A stretch of DNA of 64,000 bases, from the NCBI GenBank assembly GCA_019448215.1, contig CP080408.1, positions 2,232,001 through 2,296,000 of the forward strand, read 5' to 3'. This document shows positions 34,080-40,927 of this stretch, in pieces. Origin of the DNA: Thalassovita mediterranea (GTDB lineage Bacteria; Pseudomonadota; Alphaproteobacteria; Caulobacterales; Hyphomonadaceae). The first letter of the stretch is position 1. Every line of letters begins with the position of its first letter. The notes under the pieces were generated by a model. It saw nothing but the letters and a program-made list of their open reading frames with translations, did no database searches and was not told the DNA's origin. The position numbers were made by a program, and so were the translations under genes.

Positions 34080-34459
34080 GCGATCATGCAACCCCGCCTC
34101 ATCTGAGCGATCATGGAGAACATGCGCCCGATGAGAGCCAGACGGTTCCAGCAGCCCGCGCCCTGTTCGGCTGGACGACCAAACCGTGGATCGGCAAGGC
34201 CCTGTTCTGGGGACTTCTGGTCGTTTCGATCCTGCTGATTGCCATTGAGCCTGTGCTGGAAATGCTGGCGCCAGAGGGTGAGCATTTCCGCCATCCATAT
34301 TTCAGCATCGACGGCACGACAGGCTTTAACGCCATCTGGGGCTTTGGCGCCTTCACGCTCGTTGTGTTGGCTGGCTGGCCACTTGGCCGGCTGCTGCGCC
34401 GCTCTGAAGACTATTACGAGGACGAGCAGGAACCTGCCGGAACGGAGCCGCATCCATGA
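34076..34459 (+). CDS. Small two-helix membrane protein of the antiporter operon, unknown family
   Basis: 127 residues. The N-terminus is polar and His/Asp-rich (SDHATPPHLSDHGEHAPDES), then come two hydrophobic helices (ALFWGLLVVSILLIAIEPVLEML; FNAIWGFGAFTLVVLAGWPL) and an acidic tail. It overlaps the preceding and following antiporter genes by four bases each, so it is almost certainly made with the complex. No Mrp subunit name fits. It may be an accessory subunit joining two pump modules. Confidence 0.85.
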   Translation: MSDHATPPHLSDHGEHAPDESQTVPAARALFGWTTKPWIGKALFWGLLVVSILLIAIEPVLEMLAPEGEHFRHPYFSIDGTTGFNAIWGFGAFTLVVLAGWPLGRLLRRSEDYYEDEQEPAGTEPHP

Positions 34460-36204
34460 ACGGCCTGCTTGCAACCATCAATCCGGGCCTGGTGCTCATC
34501 CTTGCGGGGATGCTGGCCGCTGTCATTCCTGTCCAGCGTGTCCGTCAGATCCTGGCGCTCCTCGCGCCGGTTATCGCGACGGCGCTTCTGCTCGCGGCCC
34601 CGCGTGAGACCGATCTCGCCAGCCTGTCCATGATGGGCTTTGACATGGTGCTGTACCGTGTCGACTCGCTGTCCTTCATCTTTGGCCTCGCCTTCCTGAT
34701 CGCGGCCTTCATCAATGCGGTCTACGCGCTGCACCAGGACAGCCAGTTCGAAGACACGATGGGGCTGACCTATATGGGCGCGGCTGTGGCTGCTGCCTTC
34801 TGCGGCGACTTCATCAGCCTGTTCGTCTTCTGGGAACTGACCGCCATCACGTCGGTCTTCCTGATCTTCCGATCTGGCACACGGGCCGCCTACAAGGCCG
34901 GTATGCGCTATCTCGGCCTGCACATCCTGTCGGGTGTGCTGCTGCTGTTCGGTGCGATGCAGATCTATTTCGACACGGGCGATATGAGTATCCGCGCGCT
35001 GGAGCTTGGCAATCCGGGCGTGCTGCTGGTCTTCCTCGCTTTCGGCATCAAGGCGGGCTTCCCATTCCTCCACACCTGGATCGCGGATGCCTATCCAAAG
35101 GCGACCGTGGTCGGCACGGTCATCCTGTCTGCCTTTACGACCAAGCTTGCTATCTATGCGCTCGCGCGGACTTTTGCTGGCGAGCAGAGCCTTATCTGGA
35201 TCGGCGCGATCATGACGGTCTATCCGGTCTTCTTCGCTGTGGTGGAGAATGACCTGCGCAAGGTTCTATCCTTCTCGCTGAACAACCAGCTCGGCTTCAT
35301 GGTCTGTGCGATCGGTGTCGGCACGCCGCTGGCGCTTAACGGCGCGGCCGCGCACGCCTTCTGCCACATCATGTACAAGTCGCTGCTCTTCATGAGTATG
35401 GGCGCCGTCCTCTACCGGACGGGCACCGCGAAGGCGACCGAGCTTGGCGGCCTGTTCCGCACCATGCCATGGACGACGGTCTTCTGTCTCATCGGCGCGG
35501 CATCGATCTCGGCCTTCCCGCTCTTCTCCGGCTTTGTGTCGAAGTCGCTCACCATGAGCGCGGTTGCGGGCGGGGCTTTCCTGATCCCGTGGCTGATGCT
35601 GCTCTTCGCGTCGGCTGGTGTGCTCGAGCATTCGGGCATCAAGATCCCGTACTTTGCCTTCTTCGGCCATGATAGCGGCAAGCGTCCCAAGGAAGCGCCG
35701 TTCAACATGCTGGTCGCGATGGGCCTTGCTGCCTTCATCTGTATCGCTGTTGGCCTGCCAGCCTTCTTCCCTGGCTTTGGCTTCAACTGGCTCTACTCGA
35801 TCCTGCCATTCGCCAACGACCCGTATACGGTGCGCTATGAGCCTTATACCGGCGACCATATCCTGACGCAGATGCAGCTCCTCGTGCTGGCCATCTTCGC
35901 CTTCGCCCTGCTGCAGCGCCTCGGTGCCTATCCGCCAGAAAAGCGCGGTATCATCATCGATACCGACATTATCTATCGCAAGGCTGGCTATGGCCTTGCG
36001 AACTGGGCGGGCCTTGTCTGGAACAAGGTTGGCCCGGCGATGAGCGGCGTGTTCGGCGGTCTTGGTGCGCGGACCTTCTCGCGGCTGGAGGCTGCCTTCA
36101 GTCCGCGTGGTACGCTGGCGTCAGGCGGACTCTATAATGGCATGGCGATCTGGACGGCCGTCCTGCTTGGTCTTGCCCTGTTGATTGCCTTCTTTATCCG
36201 CTAG
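34456..36204 (+). CDS. NuoL/MrpA-like antiporter subunit without the MrpA C-terminal domain
   Basis: 582 residues and about sixteen helices. The TM5 glutamate is in LFVFWELTAITSVFLI, the TM7 lysine in AFGIKAGFPFLHTWIADAYP, and a TM8 lysine in FTTKLAIYALARTFAG. A long C-terminal extension contains a hydrophobic end helix (IWTAVLLGLALLIAFFIR). The MbhD/E part that a full MrpA would carry is encoded separately at 29470. Last gene of the operon; no convincing terminator is seen in the 165 bases that follow. Confidence 0.9.
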   Translation: MNGLLATINPGLVLILAGMLAAVIPVQRVRQILALLAPVIATALLLAAPRETDLASLSMMGFDMVLYRVDSLSFIFGLAFLIAAFINAVYALHQDSQFEDTMGLTYMGAAVAAAFCGDFISLFVFWELTAITSVFLIFRSGTRAAYKAGMRYLGLHILSGVLLLFGAMQIYFDTGDMSIRALELGNPGVLLVFLAFGIKAGFPFLHTWIADAYPKATVVGTVILSAFTTKLAIYALARTFAGEQSLIWIGAIMTVYPVFFAVVENDLRKVLSFSLNNQLGFMVCAIGVGTPLALNGAAAHAFCHIMYKSLLFMSMGAVLYRTGTAKATELGGLFRTMPWTTVFCLIGAASISAFPLFSGFVSKSLTMSAVAGGAFLIPWLMLLFASAGVLEHSGIKIPYFAFFGHDSGKRPKEAPFNMLVAMGLAAFICIAVGLPAFFPGFGFNWLYSILPFANDPYTVRYEPYTGDHILTQMQLLVLAIFAFALLQRLGAYPPEKRGIIIDTDIIYRKAGYGLANWAGLVWNKVGPAMSGVFGGLGARTFSRLEAAFSPRGTLASGGLYNGMAIWTAVLLGLALLIAFFIR

Positions 36205-36295
36205 GCACTGCCAGCTGTTCCCGGTCAAAGTTTTAGCCGCTGATCTTGATATAAATCAGTGCAATCTCGATTTGCGTATTCTATTGAACGTGACT

Positions 36296-36313
36296 GTACT
36301 TATTTCGAAGTAC
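36296..36313. promoter_or_regulatory. Inverted repeat upstream of mucR
   Basis: GTACTT at 36296-36301 and AAGTAC at 36308-36313 form a perfect 6-bp inverted repeat with a 6-base centre, in an A/T-rich stretch 57 bases before the MucR start. MucR/Ros proteins are known to autoregulate through A/T-rich promoter sites, so this may be an operator; that is inference. Confidence 0.35.
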
Positions 36314-36369
36314 TTGGAACCAAGCCCATTCAGATGAATTGATTGGACTTGAGCGTAAAGGAGAGAAGC

Positions 36370-36783
36370 GTGGATACCGGCACAGACAAGAAAGCCCCTG
36401 GCGTCGACACACTGGAACTGACCACAGAAATCGTGGCGGCCTATGTGAGCAATAACCCTGTGCAGAGCAGCGACCTCGCCAATCTGATCCGCAATGTCCA
36501 TGATGCGCTGACGAACATCTCCACCGAAGAAGTCCAGGCGCCTGAGGCGAAACCTGCCATCCCGGTCAAGAAGTCGGTCACCGACGACTATCTGATCTGT
36601 CTGGAAGACGGGAAGAAGTTCAAGTCGCTGAAGCGTCACCTGCGCGCCAAGTATGACATGACCCCGGACGAGTACCGCGAGAAGTGGGGCCTGCCATTCG
36701 ACTATCCGATGGTCGCGCCAAGCTATGCCCGCAAGCGTTCGCAGCTTGCCAAGAAGATGGGCCTCGGCACCGGCAAGAAATAG
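36370..36783 (+). CDS. mucR: MucR/Ros-family zinc-finger transcriptional regulator
   Basis: 137 residues. The N-terminal oligomerisation helices (LTTEIVAAYVSNNPVQSSDL) are followed by the Ros-type zinc finger ICLEDGKKFKSLKRHLRAKY and the tail MTPDEYREKWGLPFDYPMVA. The finger has Cys, Asp and His, but the residue where many MucR proteins have a second His is Tyr. GTG at 36370 is chosen because AAAGGAGAGA lies directly before it; the frame also opens at a TTG at 36343. MucR proteins are global, nucleoid-type regulators of cell-cycle, motility and surface genes in alphaproteobacteria. Confidence 0.93.
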   Translation: MDTGTDKKAPGVDTLELTTEIVAAYVSNNPVQSSDLANLIRNVHDALTNISTEEVQAPEAKPAIPVKKSVTDDYLICLEDGKKFKSLKRHLRAKYDMTPDEYREKWGLPFDYPMVAPSYARKRSQLAKKMGLGTGKK

Positions 36784-36865
36784 GCTGGTCATCTTCGGCG
36801 CGTCGCCCGAATACTGACAACCAGGATCGTTACGCTTGCGAAATGAAATACTTTGGCAATCTAGG

Positions 36866-36880
36866 TTAATTTTTTCTTAG
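36866..36880 (+). promoter_or_regulatory. CtrA-like half-match TTAA-N7-TTAG
   Basis: TTAA (36866-36869), seven bases, TTAG (36877-36880): one mismatch to the TTAA-N7-TTAA box of the cell-cycle regulator CtrA, followed by TTGACT (36882-36887). It lies 70 bases before the PAS gene. Such short sites occur by chance. Confidence 0.25.
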
Positions 36881-36949
36881 ATTGACTCTTGCGGCACGAA
36901 TCGAATTCAGACACACCTGATTCTATCGAATCGCTTGGGGTGGCTGACG

Positions 36950-37450
36950 ATGAAGAGTCAATCAGATATTTTTAGCCTGATCGATGCTCAGAAAGAGATT
37001 GTCGATTACTGGAATTCCAGAAGGGAAGATGGTCTGGCGCCCCTTCGCGCCGACATAGACCCGGGCGCGCTGCGCGCTCACCTCCACTGTATCTCGATCC
37101 TTGAGCTGGACGGGCAGGGCGGCGCGACCTTCCGCCTGATCGGTACCCAGCTTCGCAATTTGGTCGGGGCCGATATGCGCGGCTGCCGGATTGATGACCT
37201 CCCCGAAGAGCACGCCTCTATCTGGCGGATGGGCGGACTTTCCCTGCTTGAAGGCTGCCAGCCGCAGCAAGGCGTCGTCGATCTTGGTGAGACCCATCAC
37301 GCCTGGCTCCGTCTGCCGCTTCGCCATTCTGCTGCCGATGACGCGCCGACAATGGTGCTTTGCCATGACATCCTGCGCCGGAAACAGACCCGTATGTCCC
37401 GGCCTGTTTTCTCTCTCCATCCCTCAGCGCCGCGCGCCGTAGCCGCCTGA
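36950..37450 (+). CDS. Single-domain PAS_5 protein
   Basis: 166 residues matching the PAS_5 family (PF07310): KEIVDYWNSRREDGLAPLRADIDPGAL, read in parts, and FRLIGTQLRNLVGADMRG. No kinase or output domain. ATG at 36950 has GGGGTGG upstream; a TTG at 36935 also keeps the frame. Family members in Caulobacter and relatives influence cell-cycle or motility signalling. The transposon at 37488 lies just after its stop. Confidence 0.85.
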   Translation: MKSQSDIFSLIDAQKEIVDYWNSRREDGLAPLRADIDPGALRAHLHCISILELDGQGGATFRLIGTQLRNLVGADMRGCRIDDLPEEHASIWRMGGLSLLEGCQPQQGVVDLGETHHAWLRLPLRHSAADDAPTMVLCHDILRRKQTRMSRPVFSLHPSAPRAVAA

Positions 37451-37479
37451 TCCACAAGAGATTGATTTCCTGATATAGG

Positions 37480-37487
37480 AAAAATAT
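37480..37487. repeat. Left 8-bp target-site duplication
   Basis: AAAAATAT directly outside the left inverted repeat, repeated in the same orientation at 40005-40012. The match extends to 16 bases (TAGGAAAAATATCCTA at 37476-37491 and 40001-40016) because the target itself was a near-palindrome mirroring the inverted-repeat ends. Confidence 0.85.
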
Positions 37488-37509
37488 CCTAATTATATAC
37501 TTGACAAAG
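37488..37509 (+). repeat. Left terminal inverted repeat of the IS1595 element
   Basis: 22 bases, identical to the complement of 39983-40004. It contains a perfect -35 hexamer TTGACA (37501-37506) pointing inward, but no good -10 follows at the right distance. Confidence 0.9.
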
Positions 37510-37556
37510 TAGGCCTCTGATTCGCCCGCCATTGTTGAGTATCTGGAAGGATACCT

Positions 37557-37772
37557 ATGAAGGATAGGAATGAAGGCGTTGAGCCAACATCAGAAGTCGC
37601 AGACGCTGACTACGTCAGTCCGGGCTTTGTTGAAGCCATTGAGGCCATTCTGATGGATGAAATGGATCTTGCCGGCGATGAGGGTATCGCTTGGCTAAGA
37701 CTTCAAGGTCGCGACATAGCGCATCGTATAGCTCTCCTTGCCAAGGCTGAGGCTCGTTTAGCAAAATCTTGA
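37557..37772 (+). CDS. Cargo ORF, small acidic protein of unknown function
   Basis: 71 residues with a strong ribosome-binding site (GGAAGG, six bases before the ATG), 48 bases inside the left inverted repeat. Mostly helical, acidic in the first half (VSPGFVEAIEAILMDEMDLAG). It overlaps the 3' end of the opposite-strand HEPN-like gene by 158 bases, so one of the two may not be real, or they may be a convergent pair. No family recognised. Confidence 0.45.
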   Translation: MKDRNEGVEPTSEVADADYVSPGFVEAIEAILMDEMDLAGDEGIAWLRLQGRDIAHRIALLAKAEARLAKS

Positions 37773-38277
37773 AGCGCAGAATGCATCCTGCGACCGTGTT
37801 CGCTAATGCTCGATGCTCTTCCATTTCTTCTACGGAGAACAGGAAGCGCGCATCATGAGAGAACATTTCTTTCTTATCTGCGACCTTTCGGGGGTCTTGC
37901 AGTACGAGGTGTTCGTCTGTGCAGCTAGTGTCCCAAACCCTCCAGTGAGCTAGCTTGTCGCGATATGCCTCTAGGTGCTTCTGGTATTTTAAAATGCGGG
38001 CGAAGATACGATATTGGTCGAGTGATAATCGGTTTCGCGCAGCGGCTTGTATCGCTGCCAGCTTTGGCCCCCTGGTGTCCAAAGCAAGATAAGTTGCGGT
38101 GGCGGTTGCCGTGTGGCCACCTAGAAGGTCAACAAAAAGGCGCGTTCTTTGGTGATCTAGGCCTGACATCGCAGCAATGACCCGGAATGCGGCGGCGGCG
38201 GACTTTTCGGGAATGTCCGACGCTCCTAGAAAGCCAACTATCGCGGGTCCAATAATTGGGTTGAAGGGTTTAGGCAT
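37615..38277 (-). CDS. Cargo protein with HEPN-like RDKLAH motif
   Basis: 220 residues starting at 38277 with GGAG upstream. The middle is helical and holds KYQKHLEAYRDKLAHWRVW; the RDKLAH segment fits the R-x4-H active-site motif of HEPN-fold ribonucleases and their relatives. The C-terminus (HPSEWPQWLQQSPD) looks like a genuine protein end. No other domain recognised. If HEPN, it could be an RNase toxin or defence protein carried as cargo; a non-catalytic HEPN is equally possible. Its start codon shares CATG with the plus-strand ORF at 38276. Confidence 0.6.
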   Translation of the reverse strand: MPKPFNPIIGPAIVGFLGASDIPEKSAAAAFRVIAAMSGLDHQRTRLFVDLLGGHTATATATYLALDTRGPKLAAIQAAARNRLSLDQYRIFARILKYQKHLEAYRDKLAHWRVWDTSCTDEHLVLQDPRKVADKKEMFSHDARFLFSVEEMEEHRALANTVAGCILRFKILLNEPQPWQGELYDALCRDLEVLAKRYPHRRQDPFHPSEWPQWLQQSPD

Positions 38278-38449
38278 GGCCGACTCCAAAGACGATAAGA
38301 AATTCAACGACACCCTCAAGCGGCTGATGGATCAGAAGCCAAAGCCGCAAGAGGATGTGAAGGAAACCGCCGCTAAGGACCGCAAAGAGGCAAGGCGCAA
38401 AGCGCTTAGACCCGACGACCCGATTAAGCGGCGGTTTCGAGATTCCTAA
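38276..38449 (+). CDS. Small highly charged protein (57 aa)
   Basis: 57 residues, very Lys/Arg/Asp-rich (MADSKDDKKFNDTLKRLMDQ ... DPIKRRFRDS). GAAGGG precedes the ATG. It resembles short charged proteins of the 'FNDTLKRML..PPKPH' type found across alphaproteobacteria, function unknown. The start overlaps that of the leftward HEPN-like gene, both using the CATG at 38275-38278. Confidence 0.6.
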   Translation: MADSKDDKKFNDTLKRLMDQKPKPQEDVKETAAKDRKEARRKALRPDDPIKRRFRDS

Positions 38450-38619
38450 TTGCGATAGCGAATAGGAGTGCCGTTCGAGCCAGCAACGAGATTGATGCCG
38501 TGCACGCAATCAGACTTGTTAAAGTAGCCTTCACCGCTGTTTGCGATCTTGCGTTCATTGGCGGCATACAGCGTCCAGCGCCAATGCCCATTGATGTCCT
38601 TGTAGACGAGATAGTACAT
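38446..38619 (-). CDS. DUF1508 (YegP-like) protein
   Basis: 57 residues forming one DUF1508 unit: YYLVYKDINGHWRWTLYAAN, then KIANSGEGYFNKSDCVHGI. GGAG lies eight bases before the ATG at 38619. YegP-family proteins are small beta-alpha units of unclear role. It converges on the 57-aa charged protein with a 4-base overlap and shares CATG with the ORF at 38618. Confidence 0.75.
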   Translation of the reverse strand: MYYLVYKDINGHWRWTLYAANERKIANSGEGYFNKSDCVHGINLVAGSNGTPIRYRN

Positions 38620-38869
38620 GTTAAATGCTCCAGAATCGGACCAAGCAAAGCGATACTTGTTTGAGTATCGCCACGATGGAGCAGAATGGGCGCTTGAGAT
38701 ACGCGCACGCGACCTGCAAGAGGCCAAGGCGAGGTTAGCCGCCATACCTTGGGCTCAATACAGGGGCGAGGTTGTAGCCTCAGGTTCCATACCGCTCGGG
38801 TCGGGGCTTCTCGGATTTCTCCGGCGAATCACCCGACCCAAGTCGGACTCTACCTCATTTGGTAAATAA
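38618..38869 (+). CDS. Cargo ORF, hypothetical protein (83 aa)
   Basis: 83 residues with a compact alpha/beta look (KRYLFEYRHDGAEWALEIRA, then RDLQEAKARLAAIPWAQYRG) and a basic tail. The start shares CATG (38617-38620) with the opposite DUF1508 gene. The ribosome-binding site is weak (GACGAG). No family named; the amphipathic pattern supports coding. Confidence 0.6.
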   Translation: MLNAPESDQAKRYLFEYRHDGAEWALEIRARDLQEAKARLAAIPWAQYRGEVVASGSIPLGSGLLGFLRRITRPKSDSTSFGK

Positions 38870-38937
38870 TACCTTACCGTTTTCCCGGTTTGTTCTCACG
38901 GCGTTTTCGGTGACGCTTGAAGGCGCGCGCCAGCTGC

Positions 38938-39942
38938 TTAGGCGAGCGCGGCTTCACCAGTCCGCCGATAGGTCAGGCGCTTGCCTGCCACGGCTTTGAG
39001 AAGCTGGTTGTGACGGTCCTCGTCATTCACGCCGAGTGCCTGACGGCGGTTATAGCGGAAGTCGAACTCTGAAAGGTAGCGGTGAAGATGGGCTTCGCCG
39101 CAATGCTGGTACACGCCAGTCATGCCACGCTTGAAGACGGAGAAGACGTTCTCAATCGTGTTGGTGTGGACTTCGCCGCGTGCGTACTCCTTGGCGGAGT
39201 GATTGACCGTCTTGTGGTCTGCGTACTCGGTGCCAGTCGTGGTGTAGAGGCGCGACTCGTCAGTGAATAGGCGAGACTTGCGGTCTGCATTGCGCACCAG
39301 AATGTCACGGACCTGCGCCTTGTTGGCGATACGAATATGGAAGGAACGGACACGGCCACCGCGCTCGACAAGAGCGACGACAGGGCGCTTTTGGTTGCCG
39401 CCTGACTTGAGGAACGGGCGACCCTCCTTGATGCGGCGCGGGGAGACGTAAGGCACGTCACGCTTGCCGATATAGGTTTCGTCGGCTTCGACAATCTTAC
39501 TCTCGCCGCCGAGTGGGCCAGACGTGGAGTTGTCTTCCTTCATGGCTTCGCGGATGCGGTGAAACATGAACCAAGCGGTCTTGTAGGTAACGCCAAGCAT
39601 GCGGTGCAGCTGGTGGGCAGACATGCCCTTCTTTGAGGACGCCAGAAGATAGGTGGCGGCCAGCCACTTGTTGAGCGGCACCTTGGAGCGCTCGAACACG
39701 GTTTTAACGGTGACGGTGAACTGCTTGCGGCAGCCGTTGCATTGATAGAGGCCTTTGCGCTCCTTGCCCTCTGGATGGGCTTTGGACGGACGCGCACGGG
39801 CACCCTTGATCGGAGTAACGTGATCCTCGCCTACGCAGCCGCAGTGTGGACACACCGCGCCGTCAGGCCAGCGCTGCGCTTCAAGATGCTCGCGCGCTGC
39901 GTCCTCGTCGGTGAAGATCGGGTCTGTAAGAGCGATAGACAT
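38938..39942 (-). CDS. IS1595-family (ISXO2-like) transposase
   Basis: 334 residues. The N-terminal zinc-ribbon is CPHCGC ... CNGCRKQF. An ISXO2-type DDE domain follows, with VEADETYIG, LFTDESRLY and the terminal HTNTIENVFSVFKRG. AAGGAGAA precedes the ATG. The promoter is probably TTGACA in the right inverted repeat (39985-39990 read leftward) with TACCTT 16 bases on. No frameshift or stop, so probably active. Confidence 0.95.
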   Translation of the reverse strand: MSIALTDPIFTDEDAAREHLEAQRWPDGAVCPHCGCVGEDHVTPIKGARARPSKAHPEGKERKGLYQCNGCRKQFTVTVKTVFERSKVPLNKWLAATYLLASSKKGMSAHQLHRMLGVTYKTAWFMFHRIREAMKEDNSTSGPLGGESKIVEADETYIGKRDVPYVSPRRIKEGRPFLKSGGNQKRPVVALVERGGRVRSFHIRIANKAQVRDILVRNADRKSRLFTDESRLYTTTGTEYADHKTVNHSAKEYARGEVHTNTIENVFSVFKRGMTGVYQHCGEAHLHRYLSEFDFRYNRRQALGVNDEDRHNQLLKAVAGKRLTYRRTGEAALA

Positions 39943-39982
39943 TGGCTGTTCTCCTTGGCTGCTAAGGTAGCCACGGGGTGTG

Positions 39983-40004
39983 CTTTGTCAAGTATATAAT
40001 TAGG
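39983..40004 (-). repeat. Right terminal inverted repeat of the IS1595 element
   Basis: Complement of the left repeat without mismatch. Read leftward it supplies TTGACA for the transposase; read rightward it carries TATAAT at 39995-40000, an outward -10 without an obvious -35, 69 bases before the HdaB-like gene. Confidence 0.9.
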
Positions 40005-40012
40005 AAAAATAT
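40005..40012. repeat. Right 8-bp target-site duplication
   Basis: AAAAATAT, same orientation as at 37480-37487. Confidence 0.85.
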
Positions 40013-40068
40013 CCTACACCTGTCTTGCTCGCCTTAAGGTGGGACGCACGAGACAAAAGGAGTAGGAA

Positions 40069-40455
40069 ATGAACTCTACCAAGAACAGGCTCCATGATGA
40101 GCACAGCGTCCGCCTTGCCGTGGGGCTGACAGGCTATGCGCTGCAGATCCCGTCAGAGGCGATCCTGTCCGCATCGGCGCGCGACCACAATGTCGTGCGG
40201 GCCCGGCAGGTCGCGATGTATCTCTCACATGTCGGGCTGGGGATGAGCCTTGCGCGCGTCGCAATGGCGATGGAGCGGGACAGGTCCACCGTGGCGCATG
40301 GCTGCCACAGGATCGAGGATATGCGCGATGATCCGGATATCGATGCCTGGCTCGACCTGATGGAGAACAAGCTGCGTGAGGCAGCAGATGTGGGCCAGTC
40401 GGGCGAGCGCCGGGGCCTTAACCAGCGGCCGCTTCAGTGCCGGCGACCGACTTGA
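40069..40455 (+). CDS. DnaA domain IV-like DNA-binding protein (HdaB-like)
   Basis: 128 residues corresponding only to the DNA-binding domain IV of DnaA: RARQVAMYLSHVGLGMSLAR and the signature helix region RDRSTVAHGCHRIEDM. It has no AAA+ domain. Small DnaA-related proteins of this kind, called HdaB in Caulobacter, are described as binding HdaA and relieving regulatory inactivation of DnaA, mainly in stationary phase; equating this gene with HdaB is inference. AGGAGT precedes the start. Its 3' end overlaps the convergent sufE by 38 bases. The transposon insertion has replaced most of its upstream region. Confidence 0.82.
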   Translation: MNSTKNRLHDEHSVRLAVGLTGYALQIPSEAILSASARDHNVVRARQVAMYLSHVGLGMSLARVAMAMERDRSTVAHGCHRIEDMRDDPDIDAWLDLMENKLREAADVGQSGERRGLNQRPLQCRRPT

Positions 40456-40852
40456 TCCGTTCCAGCATGGAAGCCAGCCCATTGGAGCGCTGCGCTGACA
40501 GCGCTTCGCTGACGCCGATCTCATCGAAGAACGCCATTGCATCGAAGGCCGCAATCTCTGTGGCCTTCGCTCCTGAATAAAGCCGGATGAGAATCGCGAT
40601 CAGGCCTGAAACAATCAGCGCATCAGACTCGGCGCGGATTTTCAGATGATCGCCATTCTCTGGCTCAATCACCATCCAGACCTGAGAGGCGCAGCCGCGA
40701 ACGCGGGTCTCTTCGCTCCGCTCGCTTGCCTCAAGCGGCGGGTTCGCCTTGCCCATATCGATGATGTGGGCATAGCGGGTCTCCCAGTCGTCGAGAAACT
40801 CAAACTCTGCGGTGATGTCCTGTGCGCGTTCTGTAACGGTCATGCCGGTCAT
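40418..40852 (-). CDS. sufE: SufE-family sulfur acceptor protein
   Basis: 144 residues. The SufE/CsdE fold has its sulfur-accepting cysteine at Cys54 in TRVRGCASQVW and the C-terminal helix SNGLASMLERIKSV. It takes sulfane sulfur from cysteine desulfurase SufS for Fe-S cluster assembly. The other suf genes are not in this window. A Met at codon 4 is an alternative start. Confidence 0.92.
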   Translation of the reverse strand: MTGMTVTERAQDITAEFEFLDDWETRYAHIIDMGKANPPLEASERSEETRVRGCASQVWMVIEPENGDHLKIRAESDALIVSGLIAILIRLYSGAKATEIAAFDAMAFFDEIGVSEALSAQRSNGLASMLERIKSVAGTEAAAG

Positions 40853-40927
40853 TTGGGGCAGAAACAGGCAAAAGAAAACCCCGGCCCCCAGTTGAGGGTC
40901 GGGGCGAGAGATTGAATACCCGTTATC

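Larger units (their letters stand above)
37488..40004. mobile_element. IS1595-family transposon with cargo genes (2517 bp)
   Basis: Bounded by perfect 22-bp inverted repeats, CCTAATTATATACTTGACAAAG at 37488-37509 and its complement at 39983-40004, and flanked by an 8-bp A/T-rich duplication, as expected for IS1595 elements. The ISXO2-like transposase is next to the right end; the left 1.4 kb carries five candidate cargo ORFs with alternating strands. The cargo region looks less G+C-rich than the surrounding chromosome. Intact ends, an intact transposase and a perfect duplication indicate recent, probably still mobile, insertion between the PAS_5 and HdaB-like genes. Confidence 0.9.

Noticed and set aside
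37451-38937. Possible CRISPR or phage remnant in the A/T-richer stretch
   Set aside because: No spaced direct repeats, integrase or phage genes; the stretch is fully delimited by the IS1595 inverted repeats.
40001-40016. 16-base direct repeat read as a 16-bp target duplication
   Set aside because: IS1595 elements make about 8-bp duplications; the extra matching bases are part of the inverted repeat on one side and of a palindromic target on the other.
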